Below, in pieces: positions 14,578 through 20,078 of a stretch of DNA of 64,000 nucleotides; the first letter of the stretch is position 1; the number at the start of each line of letters is the position of its first letter. The notes beneath the pieces are model-generated. The model was given only the letters and a program-made list of their open reading frames with translations. It ran no database searches and was not told the DNA's origin. The position numbers and the translations under genes are program-made. The stretch is from a virus, in IMG/VR virus record IMGVR_UViG_3300044213_000107, positions 186,001 through 250,000 of that record; one strand, 5' to 3'.

Positions 14578-14757
14578 ATGATCTCTGAAGAAATTGAAAA
14601 CTCTTGGAAATACTTGTATAGATTCGTAGACGAATCCTACAAACCAAAATCATTTTGGTGTACACCCAGCGAGTTCAAACTTGAAGAACTGCCACAAATT
14701 GGTACCTCCGGAGAGACTCGAACTCCCGACTCTTTCGTTCGTAGCGAAATACTCTAA
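14578..14757 (+). CDS. Small protein, 59 aa, ending antisense to tRNA-Arg
   Basis: It starts MISEEIENSWKYLYRFVDE and carries an aromatic-rich stretch KPKSFWCTPSEFKLEELPQI. The last 19 or so residues are encoded by the antisense of tRNA-Arg(ACG), suggesting the original C-terminus was replaced when gene and tRNA were joined. The late promoter exactly 5 bases before the ATG supports expression; there is no Shine-Dalgarno. An in-frame ATG two codons earlier overlaps the promoter and is less likely. Function is unknown. Confidence 0.45.
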   Translation: MISEEIENSWKYLYRFVDESYKPKSFWCTPSEFKLEELPQIGTSGETRTPDSFVRSEIL

Positions 14758-14776
14758 TCCACTGAGTTACGGAGGC
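14700..14776 (-). tRNA. tRNA-Arg (ACG)
   Basis: Acceptor GCCTCCG/CGGAGGT, anticodon loop CTACGAA (A34 normally deaminated to inosine by TadA), T-loop TTCGAGT, CCA encoded. Confidence 0.93.
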
Positions 14777-14779
14777 ATA

Positions 14780-14854
14780 TGGGGTGCGATACGAGAATCG
14801 AACTCGCGATAGCGGAATCACAACCCGCGGTTTTGCCACTAAACTAATCACACC
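14780..14854 (-). tRNA. tRNA-His (GTG)
   Basis: Anticodon loop TTGTGAT. An extra 5' G can pair with C73, the tRNA-His identity element, giving GGTGTGAT against ATCGCACC. CCA encoded. Confidence 0.93.
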
Positions 14855-14859
14855 ATATC

Positions 14860-14867
14860 AATAAATA
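14860..14867 (+). promoter_or_regulatory. Late-type promoter AATAAATA
   Basis: It lies 21 bases before the ATG of the 2OG oxygenase gene at 14889, on the plus strand within the minus-strand tRNA array. Confidence 0.45.
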
Positions 14868-14888
14868 CTTGCAGGTACCAAGATAAGT

Positions 14889-15467
14889 ATGGAACACAAT
14901 TTAAATCTACAATATACACAAATACGTGATTATGTATTTGCATTATCTATACAATTTCCTTACTCCGACGAAGAAATTTTATCTGCAGCAAATACCGAGA
15001 TTCTTGAACGATGGGTTGGTCCCGGTGATAGGTACCGAACAAATTCTCCACAATCTAAAATATTAAAAGATATATTTGAAATATTTAAAGATCCTGCGAT
15101 ATTTAAACAACAAATATTAGATACGTTATACGCCACTGAAAAATACAAATATTTCTGGATTCGCAGCAAACAAGATTTGTTTACATCTTCAAGATTAAGT
15201 GTCGCACTCTACAAAGATTCTGCCAAATATTATTTAAAAAATCACCTGGATCCAAGAGACGTTATTGTATCAGGAATGTATTATCTCACAAAGTCAGATT
15301 TACAATATACAACAATCTACACTTCGGAAAATAATGATAATCCAATACAACTACTACCCAGTCAATACCAAGGTTGGATGTTAGCCAACACTGAAAATAG
15401 TTGGCACGATGGCAGAAATGAAGATTCTGTTGATAGGATTGCCATTTATTATGATTTGTATCTATAA
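14889..15467 (+). CDS. 2OG-Fe(II) oxygenase-like protein (copy 2)
   Basis: 192 residues, paralogous to the gene at 2857. His119-x-Asp121 in KNHLDPRD, the VSGMYYLT strand, distal His173 in NSWHDG and Arg183 ten residues later form the 2OG-Fe(II) pattern with the same spacing as copy 1. It is a plus-strand gene dropped between tRNA-His and tRNA-Trp, opposite to the array. It has no radical SAM partner next to it, unlike copy 1. The substrate is unknown. Confidence 0.65.
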   Translation: MEHNLNLQYTQIRDYVFALSIQFPYSDEEILSAANTEILERWVGPGDRYRTNSPQSKILKDIFEIFKDPAIFKQQILDTLYATEKYKYFWIRSKQDLFTSSRLSVALYKDSAKYYLKNHLDPRDVIVSGMYYLTKSDLQYTTIYTSENNDNPIQLLPSQYQGWMLANTENSWHDGRNEDSVDRIAIYYDLYL

Positions 15468-15469
15468 CT

Positions 15470-15543
15470 TGGCGACCCATGAAGGAATCGAACCTCCGTC
15501 CTTAGTTTTGGAGACTAGTACACTACCATTGTGCTAATGGGCC
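15470..15543 (-). tRNA. tRNA-Trp (CCA)
   Basis: Acceptor GGCCCAT/ATGGGTC, anticodon loop CTCCAAA, discriminator G, CCA encoded. Confidence 0.92.
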
Positions 15544-15547
15544 AAAT

Positions 15548-15633
15548 TGGTGGAAGTCCAGGGACTCGAACCCCGTATGCCGTAAGACGTCGGATTTACA
15601 GTCCGATGCAGTAACCTGTTCTGCTCGACTTCC
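15548..15633 (-). tRNA. tRNA-Tyr (GTA)
   Basis: Class II with variable arm. Acceptor GGAAGTC/GACTTCC, anticodon loop CTGTAAA, CCA encoded. Confidence 0.94.
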
Positions 15634-15639
15634 TTTATG

Positions 15640-15724
15640 TGGTGCGGATGGTGAGACTCGAACTCACACACCTTACGGTAATGGCTTCTAAGACCATCTC
15701 GGCTACCAGTTACGACACATCCGC
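15640..15724 (-). tRNA. tRNA-Leu (TAG)
   Basis: Class II. Acceptor GCGGATG/CATCCGC, anticodon loop CTTAGAA, variable arm TACCGTAAGGTG, CCA encoded. Confidence 0.94.
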
Positions 15725-15731
15725 AAAAACT

Positions 15732-15805
15732 TGGAGCGGGATAGGAGAATCGAACTCCTAACTAAACCTTGGCAAGGTTTCGTTTGACCATTAAACTAAT
15801 CCCGC
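15732..15805 (-). tRNA. tRNA-Gly (GCC), copy 2
   Basis: Acceptor GCGGGAT/ATCCCGC, anticodon loop TTGCCAA. It has the same anticodon as the gene at 9743 but differs in D and T arms. Confidence 0.94.
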
Positions 15806-15818
15806 AACTCCGAAAACA

Positions 15819-15894
15819 TGGCTGTCTAGGCAGGGATCGAACCTACGACAGGGTGATTAACAGTCACCTGCTCTACCAACTGAGCTACTAGACA
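15819..15894 (-). tRNA. tRNA-Asn (GTT)
   Basis: Acceptor TGTCTAG/CTAGACA, anticodon loop CTGTTAA, discriminator G, CCA encoded. Confidence 0.94.
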
Positions 15895-15906
15895 ATATTT
15901 ATACTC

Positions 15907-15980
15907 TGGTGCCTCGTGACAGAATCGAACTGCCGTCTGCACCGTGTAAGGATGCGGCCCTACCATTAGACGAACGAGGC
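15907..15980 (-). tRNA. tRNA-Val (TAC)
   Basis: Acceptor GCCTCGT, anticodon loop CTTACAC, T-loop TTCGATT, CCA encoded. Confidence 0.93.
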
Positions 15981-16052
15981 GAAATTTGGCGCCGATTTTT
16001 GTCATTTTAACTGAGGCTAACGAGCACTCCCTCAGATTAGTTGCAACTTATT
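15981..16052. other. tRNA spacer with a CTGAGG/CCTCAG hairpin
   Basis: 72 bases between tRNA-Val and tRNA-Ala hold a 6-bp stem with a 13-base loop (about 16010-16036). No tRNA cloverleaf can be drawn and no T-run follows, so neither a tRNA nor a terminator is claimed. Confidence 0.3.
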
Positions 16053-16126
16053 TGGTGGAGAAGGAGAGAATCGAACTCTCAATTGAAGCTTGCAAAGCTA
16101 CCGTTATCCCATTTAACTACATCCCC
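16053..16126 (-). tRNA. tRNA-Ala (TGC)
   Basis: Anticodon loop TTTGCAA, T-loop TTCGATT, CCA encoded. The acceptor GGGGATG/CTTCTCC has one mismatch and a G-U pair, weaker than its neighbours. The G3-U70 pair required by AlaRS is present. Confidence 0.9.
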
Positions 16127-16130
16127 AAAA

Positions 16131-16280
16131 TTATTCTTTAGTTTGTTCTTTGTGTTCTAGTAGTTTTTGTTGATATTGATCTTCAGTTAAACCATGCCAA
16201 CCACAACACTTACCGTCTGGGCTACGGCCACAACCGCATTTACCAATGTCTTCTGCATTTTCTTGTACTCTCATTTGCAT
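16131..16280 (-). CDS. CDGSH-like mini-protein, 49 aa
   Basis: An ATG at 16278-16280 behind AAAGG opens a 49-residue frame. Residues 15-29 read CGCGRSPDGKCCGWH, a C-x-C...C-x2-x-H arrangement close to the CDGSH 2Fe-2S ligand motif (C-x-C-x2-S...C-x-G-x-H) but one residue shorter. The tail is charged and helical. Such small proteins may carry an Fe-S cluster or zinc; which one cannot be read. It sits inside the tRNA array between Ala and Pro, on the same strand. An ATG two codons in is an alternative start. Confidence 0.65.
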   Translation of the reverse strand: MQMRVQENAEDIGKCGCGRSPDGKCCGWHGLTEDQYQQKLLEHKEQTKE

Positions 16281-16300
16281 GCATTTCCTTTATTAAAAAA

Positions 16301-16377
16301 TGGTCCGTGTGACACGATTCGAACATGCGACCACCTGGTCCCAAACCAGGAGCTCTACCAGGCTGAGCTACACACGG
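16301..16377 (-). tRNA. tRNA-Pro (TGG)
   Basis: Acceptor CCGTGTG/CACACGG, anticodon loop TTTGGGA, T-loop TTCGAAT, CCA encoded. Confidence 0.94.
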
Positions 16378-16382
16378 AAAAC

Positions 16383-16457
16383 TGGATGCGGGAGACGGAA
16401 TTGCACCGCCGATCTTCAGGTTATGAGCCTGATGAGTTACTACTTCTCCATCCCGCG
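16383..16457 (-). tRNA. Initiator-type tRNA-fMet (CAT)
   Basis: The first base C faces A72, the unpaired 1-72 mismatch that marks bacterial initiator tRNA, in CGCGGGA/TCCCGCA. Anticodon loop CTCATAA. The T-loop is TGCAATT rather than TTCAATT, and the usual three G-C pairs under the anticodon are not complete. CCA encoded. Confidence 0.85.
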
Positions 16458-16465
16458 ATAAACAA

Positions 16466-16539
16466 TGGTAAGGGAACTAGGAATCGAACCTAGAATAGCA
16501 GAATCAAAATCTGTTGTGATACCATTTCACTATTCCCCA
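16466..16539 (-). tRNA. tRNA-Gln (TTG)
   Basis: Acceptor TGGGGAA/TTCCCTT, with a weak first pair as in bacterial tRNA-Gln. Anticodon loop TTTTGAT, CCA encoded. Confidence 0.9.
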
Positions 16540-16545
16540 ACGATG

Positions 16546-16621
16546 TGGTACTCGGTAGGGAATTCGAATCCCTGTTCACGCCGTGAAAGGGCGTTGTCCT
16601 AGGCCTCTAGACGAACCGAGC
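16546..16621 (-). tRNA. tRNA-Glu (TTC)
   Basis: Acceptor GCTCGGT, anticodon loop CTTTCAC, T-loop TTCGAAT, CCA encoded. Confidence 0.93.
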
Positions 16622-16630
16622 ATACTTGTT

Positions 16631-16709
16631 TGGCGACTTGTAGGGGATTTGAACCCCTGATCTCTACCGTGACAGGGTAGCGCATTAAGCCAGACTATGC
16701 TAACAAGCC
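16631..16709 (-). tRNA. tRNA-Asp (GTC)
   Basis: Acceptor GGCTTGT, anticodon loop CTGTCAC, T-loop TTCAAAT, discriminator G, CCA encoded. It is the first tRNA downstream of the structured element at 16715. Confidence 0.92.
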
Positions 16710-16714
16710 AAATT

Positions 16715-16952
16715 CTCTATATGTAAACATACCTAAGGAACTCTTGAACAATATGGACTCTGCCGGCACCACGGGTTCGTCTCCCGATTGGGTTCATTCG
16801 TTATTACAGCCTACATGATCTGTCAGTACACTCGTACAGTATCTTGCGATCCGTAACTACCTTCATGTGCACTGCATACTCCGCCCCGGCGAGCTGTCCC
16901 CTTTGCAAGCACCTAACAGTATAGGTAACCTTTTGTACGTTTACATATAGAG
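16715..16952 (-). ncRNA. Candidate structured RNA, about 238 nt, at the head of the tRNA array
   Basis: A perfect 14-bp closing stem (16715-16728 with 16939-16952), extendable by three pairs past one mismatch, encloses about 210 nt without an open frame. On the minus strand the interior contains hairpins ACCTA/TAGGT, CTCGCC/GGCgGAG, GTAC/GTAC and CGGG/CCCG. It is richer in G+C than its flanks. It starts 5 bases beyond tRNA-Asp and lies downstream of two promoters, so it would be cut out of the same precursor. No known RNA family is recognised. Confidence 0.5.
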
Positions 16953-16970
16953 GCTATTGTTTACAATAGC
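16953..16970. other. Perfect 7-bp hairpin adjoining the structured RNA
   Basis: GCTATTG/CAATAGC with a TTTA loop directly abuts the outer end of the 16715-16952 element. It may be a processing signal. The rest of 16971-17022 is AT-rich leader, and 17052-17127 and 17157-17229 hold nothing further that I recognise. Confidence 0.45.
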
Positions 16971-17022
16971 TTATATGTGATTAACTTTTTAAAGAACACA
17001 GTTAATTGCTTAACAAGCATGT

Positions 17023-17051
17023 ATTGTAACACCTTTTTGGACAATTAGCAA
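17023..17051 (-). promoter_or_regulatory. Sigma-70-like promoter P1 of the tRNA array
   Basis: On the minus strand TTGCTA (17046-17051), a 17-base spacer, and TACAAT (17023-17028). It points into the structured RNA and tRNA genes. Confidence 0.65.
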
Positions 17052-17127
17052 GTGTTTTTTACTGCTGTTGCTGATTTGCTACAACGTTTGTTCGATAACA
17101 AACTAGTTAATTTCTTAACTTGTATCT

Positions 17128-17156
17128 ATTATAGCACCAAATAATAACCCGCACAA
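17128..17156 (-). promoter_or_regulatory. Sigma-70-like promoter P2 of the tRNA array
   Basis: On the minus strand TTGTGC (17151-17156), a 17-base spacer, and a consensus TATAAT (17128-17133). It is tandem with P1 about 105 bases upstream. Confidence 0.65.
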
Positions 17157-17234
17157 TCTTCGGGTTTTGGGTGTTGTTTTTTAATAACATGGAGTAGGTG
17201 ACAGGACTTGAAATATATATTATTTCGTTTTGAA

Positions 17235-17242
17235 CATAAATA
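17235..17242 (+). promoter_or_regulatory. Late-type promoter CATAAATA, leaderless arrangement
   Basis: Five bases (ATAAC) separate it from the ATG at 17248. Confidence 0.5.
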
Positions 17243-17247
17243 ATAAC

Positions 17248-18033
17248 ATGAACACCTGTCAACAATGTACTTCATTATTTGCTCAAACTCCTGGAACGTA
17301 CGGTAAATTTTGCTCTGTATCCTGTAGTAGTAAGTTTAATAATAAAATTAGACGCCAACAGACTACGGAAAACTATTTATTAAATCCAAAAGTTTGTAAA
17401 AATTGCAATTCAATCATAAATTATTCTCAAAGAAAAAGTAATATTTTTTGTAGCCGATCCTGCGCCGCTGTGTTTAATAATGCCAAAAAAGATTGGACTA
17501 ATATTAAAACTGGGCCGACACCTAAACAAAAGGCACCGAAATTAAAAAGAAAAGCGAGAACTAATACTATCCCAGATGCAGACGGACCATACACTATTAT
17601 ATACCTATGCACTTGCAAATTTACTGGAAAAAAATGGTACTCCCCAACAGTTAAGACCATACACCCATCAACAATATCAACTAAAAAATTGTATTCTTAT
17701 CAATGTAGATTTAACTTTGGTATTAAGTCGTACCCTGAATGGTTTGCTTATGCATCAAATTTAATAAACACTAACGGCTGGTACTCAGCCTCTAATAGAG
17801 GTAATAATTTATCTGGATGTTCTCGTGATCATTTGTATTCAGTATCGGATGGATACAAAAACAATATAGATCCTAAAATAATATCTCATCCTGCAAACTG
17901 TGAGATAATTCCGCACAGGAAAAATCAGAGTAAAAACAAGACTTCGTCGATTACATTAGAAGAACTAAAAGAAAGAATCAAAAAATTTAATCAAAAATAT
18001 TTGGAGATGCCAGATGGGGTCGAGCCATCCTAG
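17248..18033 (+). CDS. HNH-type homing endonuclease with two zinc ribbons
   Basis: I start at ATG 17248 (MNTCQQCTSLF), because an upstream in-frame TTG would place the promoter inside the gene. The product has 261 residues. Two Cys-x2-Cys...Cys-x3-Cys ribbons lie in the first 80 residues, then a basic linker. A C-terminal HNH-like core has SRDHLYSVSDG, NNIDPKIISHPANCEII and PHRKNQSKN. The last nine codons lie antisense inside tRNA-Cys. It is a plus-strand insertion between tRNA-Asp and tRNA-Cys. Confidence 0.8.
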   Translation: MNTCQQCTSLFAQTPGTYGKFCSVSCSSKFNNKIRRQQTTENYLLNPKVCKNCNSIINYSQRKSNIFCSRSCAAVFNNAKKDWTNIKTGPTPKQKAPKLKRKARTNTIPDADGPYTIIYLCTCKFTGKKWYSPTVKTIHPSTISTKKLYSYQCRFNFGIKSYPEWFAYASNLINTNGWYSASNRGNNLSGCSRDHLYSVSDGYKNNIDPKIISHPANCEIIPHRKNQSKNKTSSITLEELKERIKKFNQKYLEMPDGVEPS

Positions 18034-18075
18034 AAAGTTTTGCAGGCTTCCACCTAACCGCTCGGACATGGCATC
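18002..18075 (-). tRNA. tRNA-Cys (GCA), C-initial T-loop
   Basis: Acceptor GATGCCA/TGGCATC, anticodon loop CTGCAAA, T-stem GATGG/CCATC. The T-loop is CTCGACC where TTCGACC is expected. CCA encoded. The C-terminus of the HNH gene overlaps it on the other strand. Confidence 0.87.
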
Positions 18076-18125
18076 GTAATATAAAAATTTTAGTGTGGTA
18101 GTTCGGCGCACACCTACATAATAAA

Positions 18126-18218
18126 TGGTGGAAGCGGTGAGACTCGAACTCACACACCCTGTTGAGAGCCCTCAGTTTTCAAGACTGCTGCCGCTATGCC
18201 GATTCGGCTAACGCTTCC
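18126..18218 (-). tRNA. tRNA-Ser (TGA)
   Basis: Class II. Acceptor GGAAGCG/CGCTTCC, anticodon loop CTTGAAA, long variable arm, CCA encoded. Confidence 0.94.
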
Positions 18219-18220
18219 AA

Positions 18221-19402
18221 TTATACTGGGAATACTTCCCTAAAATTTGTTTTTCTTATACGATCTAACATACCAATATATTCGTTAAATGTATTGATTA
18301 AGTTAGGATTGTGCACAGCATTTTCCAATGAGTTTATTGTAAATTTAATCGCTGATATATAGTTATATCGCAGATAATGCGTTAAAGGAATCTGAGATTT
18401 TAGTTCTTGCAAATCGAGAATAAATTGATTTCTTTGTGCATCTGTTAACACTTCTATGTCTAAATATGGTTTAGACATTAATCTACCAACATTCACAGCA
18501 TATGAGTTATCAACACAATATTGAATTAATGGTATCAACGCCCAGAAACTTGTATACTGTAGTGTATGGCCAATGGTAATAGGATTATTAGGCCATGTAG
18601 GATTAGGACGTGTGGCTAATTTTTTAATATTAGCATCTACGGTTGCCCACTCACTACCATATCTAACATATTCTGTATGTTGCTCGGTACCTTCTAAACT
18701 TACAACTATTGCAACAGATTTAAATTTTGAAATACAATCGTATACTTCATCTGTTAATGTTGTACCGTTTGTGGTAACTGTTAAATTTAATTGCTCCGGA
18801 TGCGGAATGCTTTTTAACATTGCAATAGCATTAGGAGTTATAAGTGGCTCGCCACCTGTTAAAAAAATATGTTCAACATTTTCTAATAGTCGAGGCTCCA
18901 GCTCTTGATATTCATCTGTTTCAAACCAATTTCTTTTTTGTATAAATTGATCATCATGAGTTAAGTGAACAAAATTTTTATATTGTTCTCTATTCATTTT
19001 TACTTCAGTTTCTATACTAGAACTGCAATAAGGATTACACATTATACATTTTAAATTACAGTGATTGCCAAATTCAACATGTAAATGTTTTATGCCATAA
19101 GATTTATCTGGTGAAAAATCTTGTCTAATAAAATTTTCAAATGTGCGATTACCATTTATTCTGTACGACGATGATCCATTGTCTTCTTCGTCCCAACAAC
19201 GACTACAACCTTCATGTCTTTGGCCATTGTCTAGTTCTTGACTAATTTTAATAACTTTTGTTTGTCGCCAACGATCAAATTGATCATATTTATCAACCAA
19301 ATTACCATCTTTTATTTGATAATTACAACAAGGTGTAAGTGTGCCGTCTGTGCGAATATTAACACCAATATGCGAATGTATACAAAATGTTTCTTGATTC
19401 AT
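18221..19402 (-). CDS. Radical SAM protein, Cys-rich N-terminus (copy 2)
   Basis: I start at ATG 19400-19402 (MNQETFCIHSHIG), because TATAAATA lies exactly 5 bases upstream; an ATG seven codons earlier overlaps the promoter. The product has about 393 residues: N-terminal CNYQ-type cysteines (PCC, GCSRCWDEE), the core HCNLKCIMC motif (C-x3-C-x2-C), then LTGGEPLI. It is closely related in layout to the genes at 3495 and 34842. It ends 3 bases from tRNA-Ser. The substrate is unknown. Confidence 0.8.
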   Translation of the reverse strand: MNQETFCIHSHIGVNIRTDGTLTPCCNYQIKDGNLVDKYDQFDRWRQTKVIKISQELDNGQRHEGCSRCWDEEDNGSSSYRINGNRTFENFIRQDFSPDKSYGIKHLHVEFGNHCNLKCIMCNPYCSSSIETEVKMNREQYKNFVHLTHDDQFIQKRNWFETDEYQELEPRLLENVEHIFLTGGEPLITPNAIAMLKSIPHPEQLNLTVTTNGTTLTDEVYDCISKFKSVAIVVSLEGTEQHTEYVRYGSEWATVDANIKKLATRPNPTWPNNPITIGHTLQYTSFWALIPLIQYCVDNSYAVNVGRLMSKPYLDIEVLTDAQRNQFILDLQELKSQIPLTHYLRYNYISAIKFTINSLENAVHNPNLINTFNEYIGMLDRIRKTNFREVFPV

Positions 19403-19407
19403 AGTGA

Positions 19408-19415
19408 TATTTATA
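19408..19415 (-). promoter_or_regulatory. Late-type promoter TATAAATA, leaderless arrangement
   Basis: A perfect octamer followed by TCACT and the ATG of the radical SAM gene. No Shine-Dalgarno is present. Confidence 0.55.
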
Positions 19416-19432
19416 TGCAACATATATTGTAA

Positions 19433-19527
19433 TATTCTAAAACTGATTAGTTTCGGGAGATGTCCGTCCTATACAACCGGCCCTTTCAATGAGCCTGTAA
19501 AATATTCTTCTACTCAGTTTTAGAATA
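19433..19527 (-). ncRNA. Hairpin element: 14-bp perfect stem with 67-nt head
   Basis: Arms 19433-19446 and 19514-19527 are fully complementary. The head holds CGGG- and GGCC-containing segments and no frame of note. The size and build match the element at 13386-13478, though the sequences differ. It lies directly upstream of the late promoter of the radical SAM gene. Confidence 0.45.
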
Positions 19528-19674
19528 CCCTTTATTGCTAGAGGATATGATAGGGTCAATACCCTACCCAGGAGTCTTACTAATCGGTTTCCGCCCGACG
19601 TTCATGTATCCTGTCCGCCCGTTTGTGCTAGTTAAAGTGAGCACGGGACCTCGTTTCCCTTGAGCACTCGATTC
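19528..19674 (-). other. GC-rich structured spacer next to the 14-bp hairpin element
   Basis: 147 bases without a gene. Visible pairings are TAGGGT/ACCCTA around CAAT (about 19550-19565), AGGATA with TATCCT, and a hairpin with CCC, GTGCT, AGCAC and GGG near 19617-19648. Together with the preceding hairpin it forms a roughly 240-nt structured block downstream of the 49-residue gene. Confidence 0.4.
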
Positions 19675-19824
19675 TTAGCGTTTTTGCATCTTGCCTGCAA
19701 GTTTTTTTATTGCAGCAATATGCAGTTCTGCTCTACGTACTTTACTCTCTATTAAAGCAACTCGTTGTTCTGGTGTTAGAACATGTTGCTCTTTGAGAGG
19801 TTTAGTATTCTTTTTTTCTAACAT
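19675..19824 (-). CDS. Small basic helical protein, 49 aa
   Basis: An ATG at 19822-19824 behind AAAGGA opens a frame beginning MLEKKNTKPLKEQHVL. It continues with a Lys/Arg-rich helix (EQRVALIESKVRRAELHIAAIKK) and ends KMQKR. The composition suggests nucleic-acid binding or a coiled coil. It lies just after the strong terminator at 19847, so it needs its own transcription or readthrough. Function is unknown. Confidence 0.6.
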   Translation of the reverse strand: MLEKKNTKPLKEQHVLTPEQRVALIESKVRRAELHIAAIKKLAGKMQKR

Positions 19825-19846
19825 CTTTTTCCTTTGTAAAAAACAA

Positions 19847-19873
19847 AACCCCGGAGTGTTTAGTTCCGGGGTT
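19847..19873 (-). terminator. Strong intrinsic terminator
   Basis: A 9-bp perfect stem (AACCCCGGA/TCCGGGGTT) with a 9-base loop, followed on the minus strand by TTTTGTTTTTT. It closes the small unit that starts at the promoter at 20031-20059. Confidence 0.85.
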
Positions 19874-19897
19874 CTGTGAATCTCAACTAAACAGTTA

Positions 19898-20023
19898 CTA
19901 AGATTTAAGAACCCCTACACGATCATTATTAATACTTGTTGAACGCACAGATTCGCACCAAAAGGCTGGTGTTAGCTGTTTGCCTAACATATAATAATGA
20001 TTGCTAATGAGTTTGTTTAACAT
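19898..20023 (-). CDS. Leaderless 41-aa ORF or sRNA
   Basis: An ATG at 20021-20023 sits where the sigma-70-like promoter at 20031-20059 should start transcription, so the message would be leaderless. The frame (MLNKLISNHYYMLGKQLT... to RVGVLKS) ends 25 bases before the terminator. Promoter, frame and terminator make a unit of about 175 nt. Whether the product is the peptide or the RNA is open; a small hairpin GTTAG/CTAAC lies within it. No known family is recognised. Confidence 0.45.
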   Translation of the reverse strand: MLNKLISNHYYMLGKQLTPAFWCESVRSTSINNDRVGVLKS

Positions 20024-20030
20024 AGTATCT

Positions 20031-20059
20031 ATTGTAGTATATTTATCTTTATTCGTCAA
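20031..20059 (-). promoter_or_regulatory. Sigma-70-like promoter
   Basis: On the minus strand TTGACG (20054-20059), a 17-base spacer, and TACAAT (20031-20036). It is the closest to consensus of the -35 boxes found here. Confidence 0.75.
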
Positions 20060-20078
20060 CTATTTATTTATCCAAAAA

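Noticed and set aside
15981-16052. A degenerate tRNA between Val and Ala
   Set aside because: A CCA-like end is present, but no matching acceptor 5' strand, T-arm or anticodon arm can be drawn.
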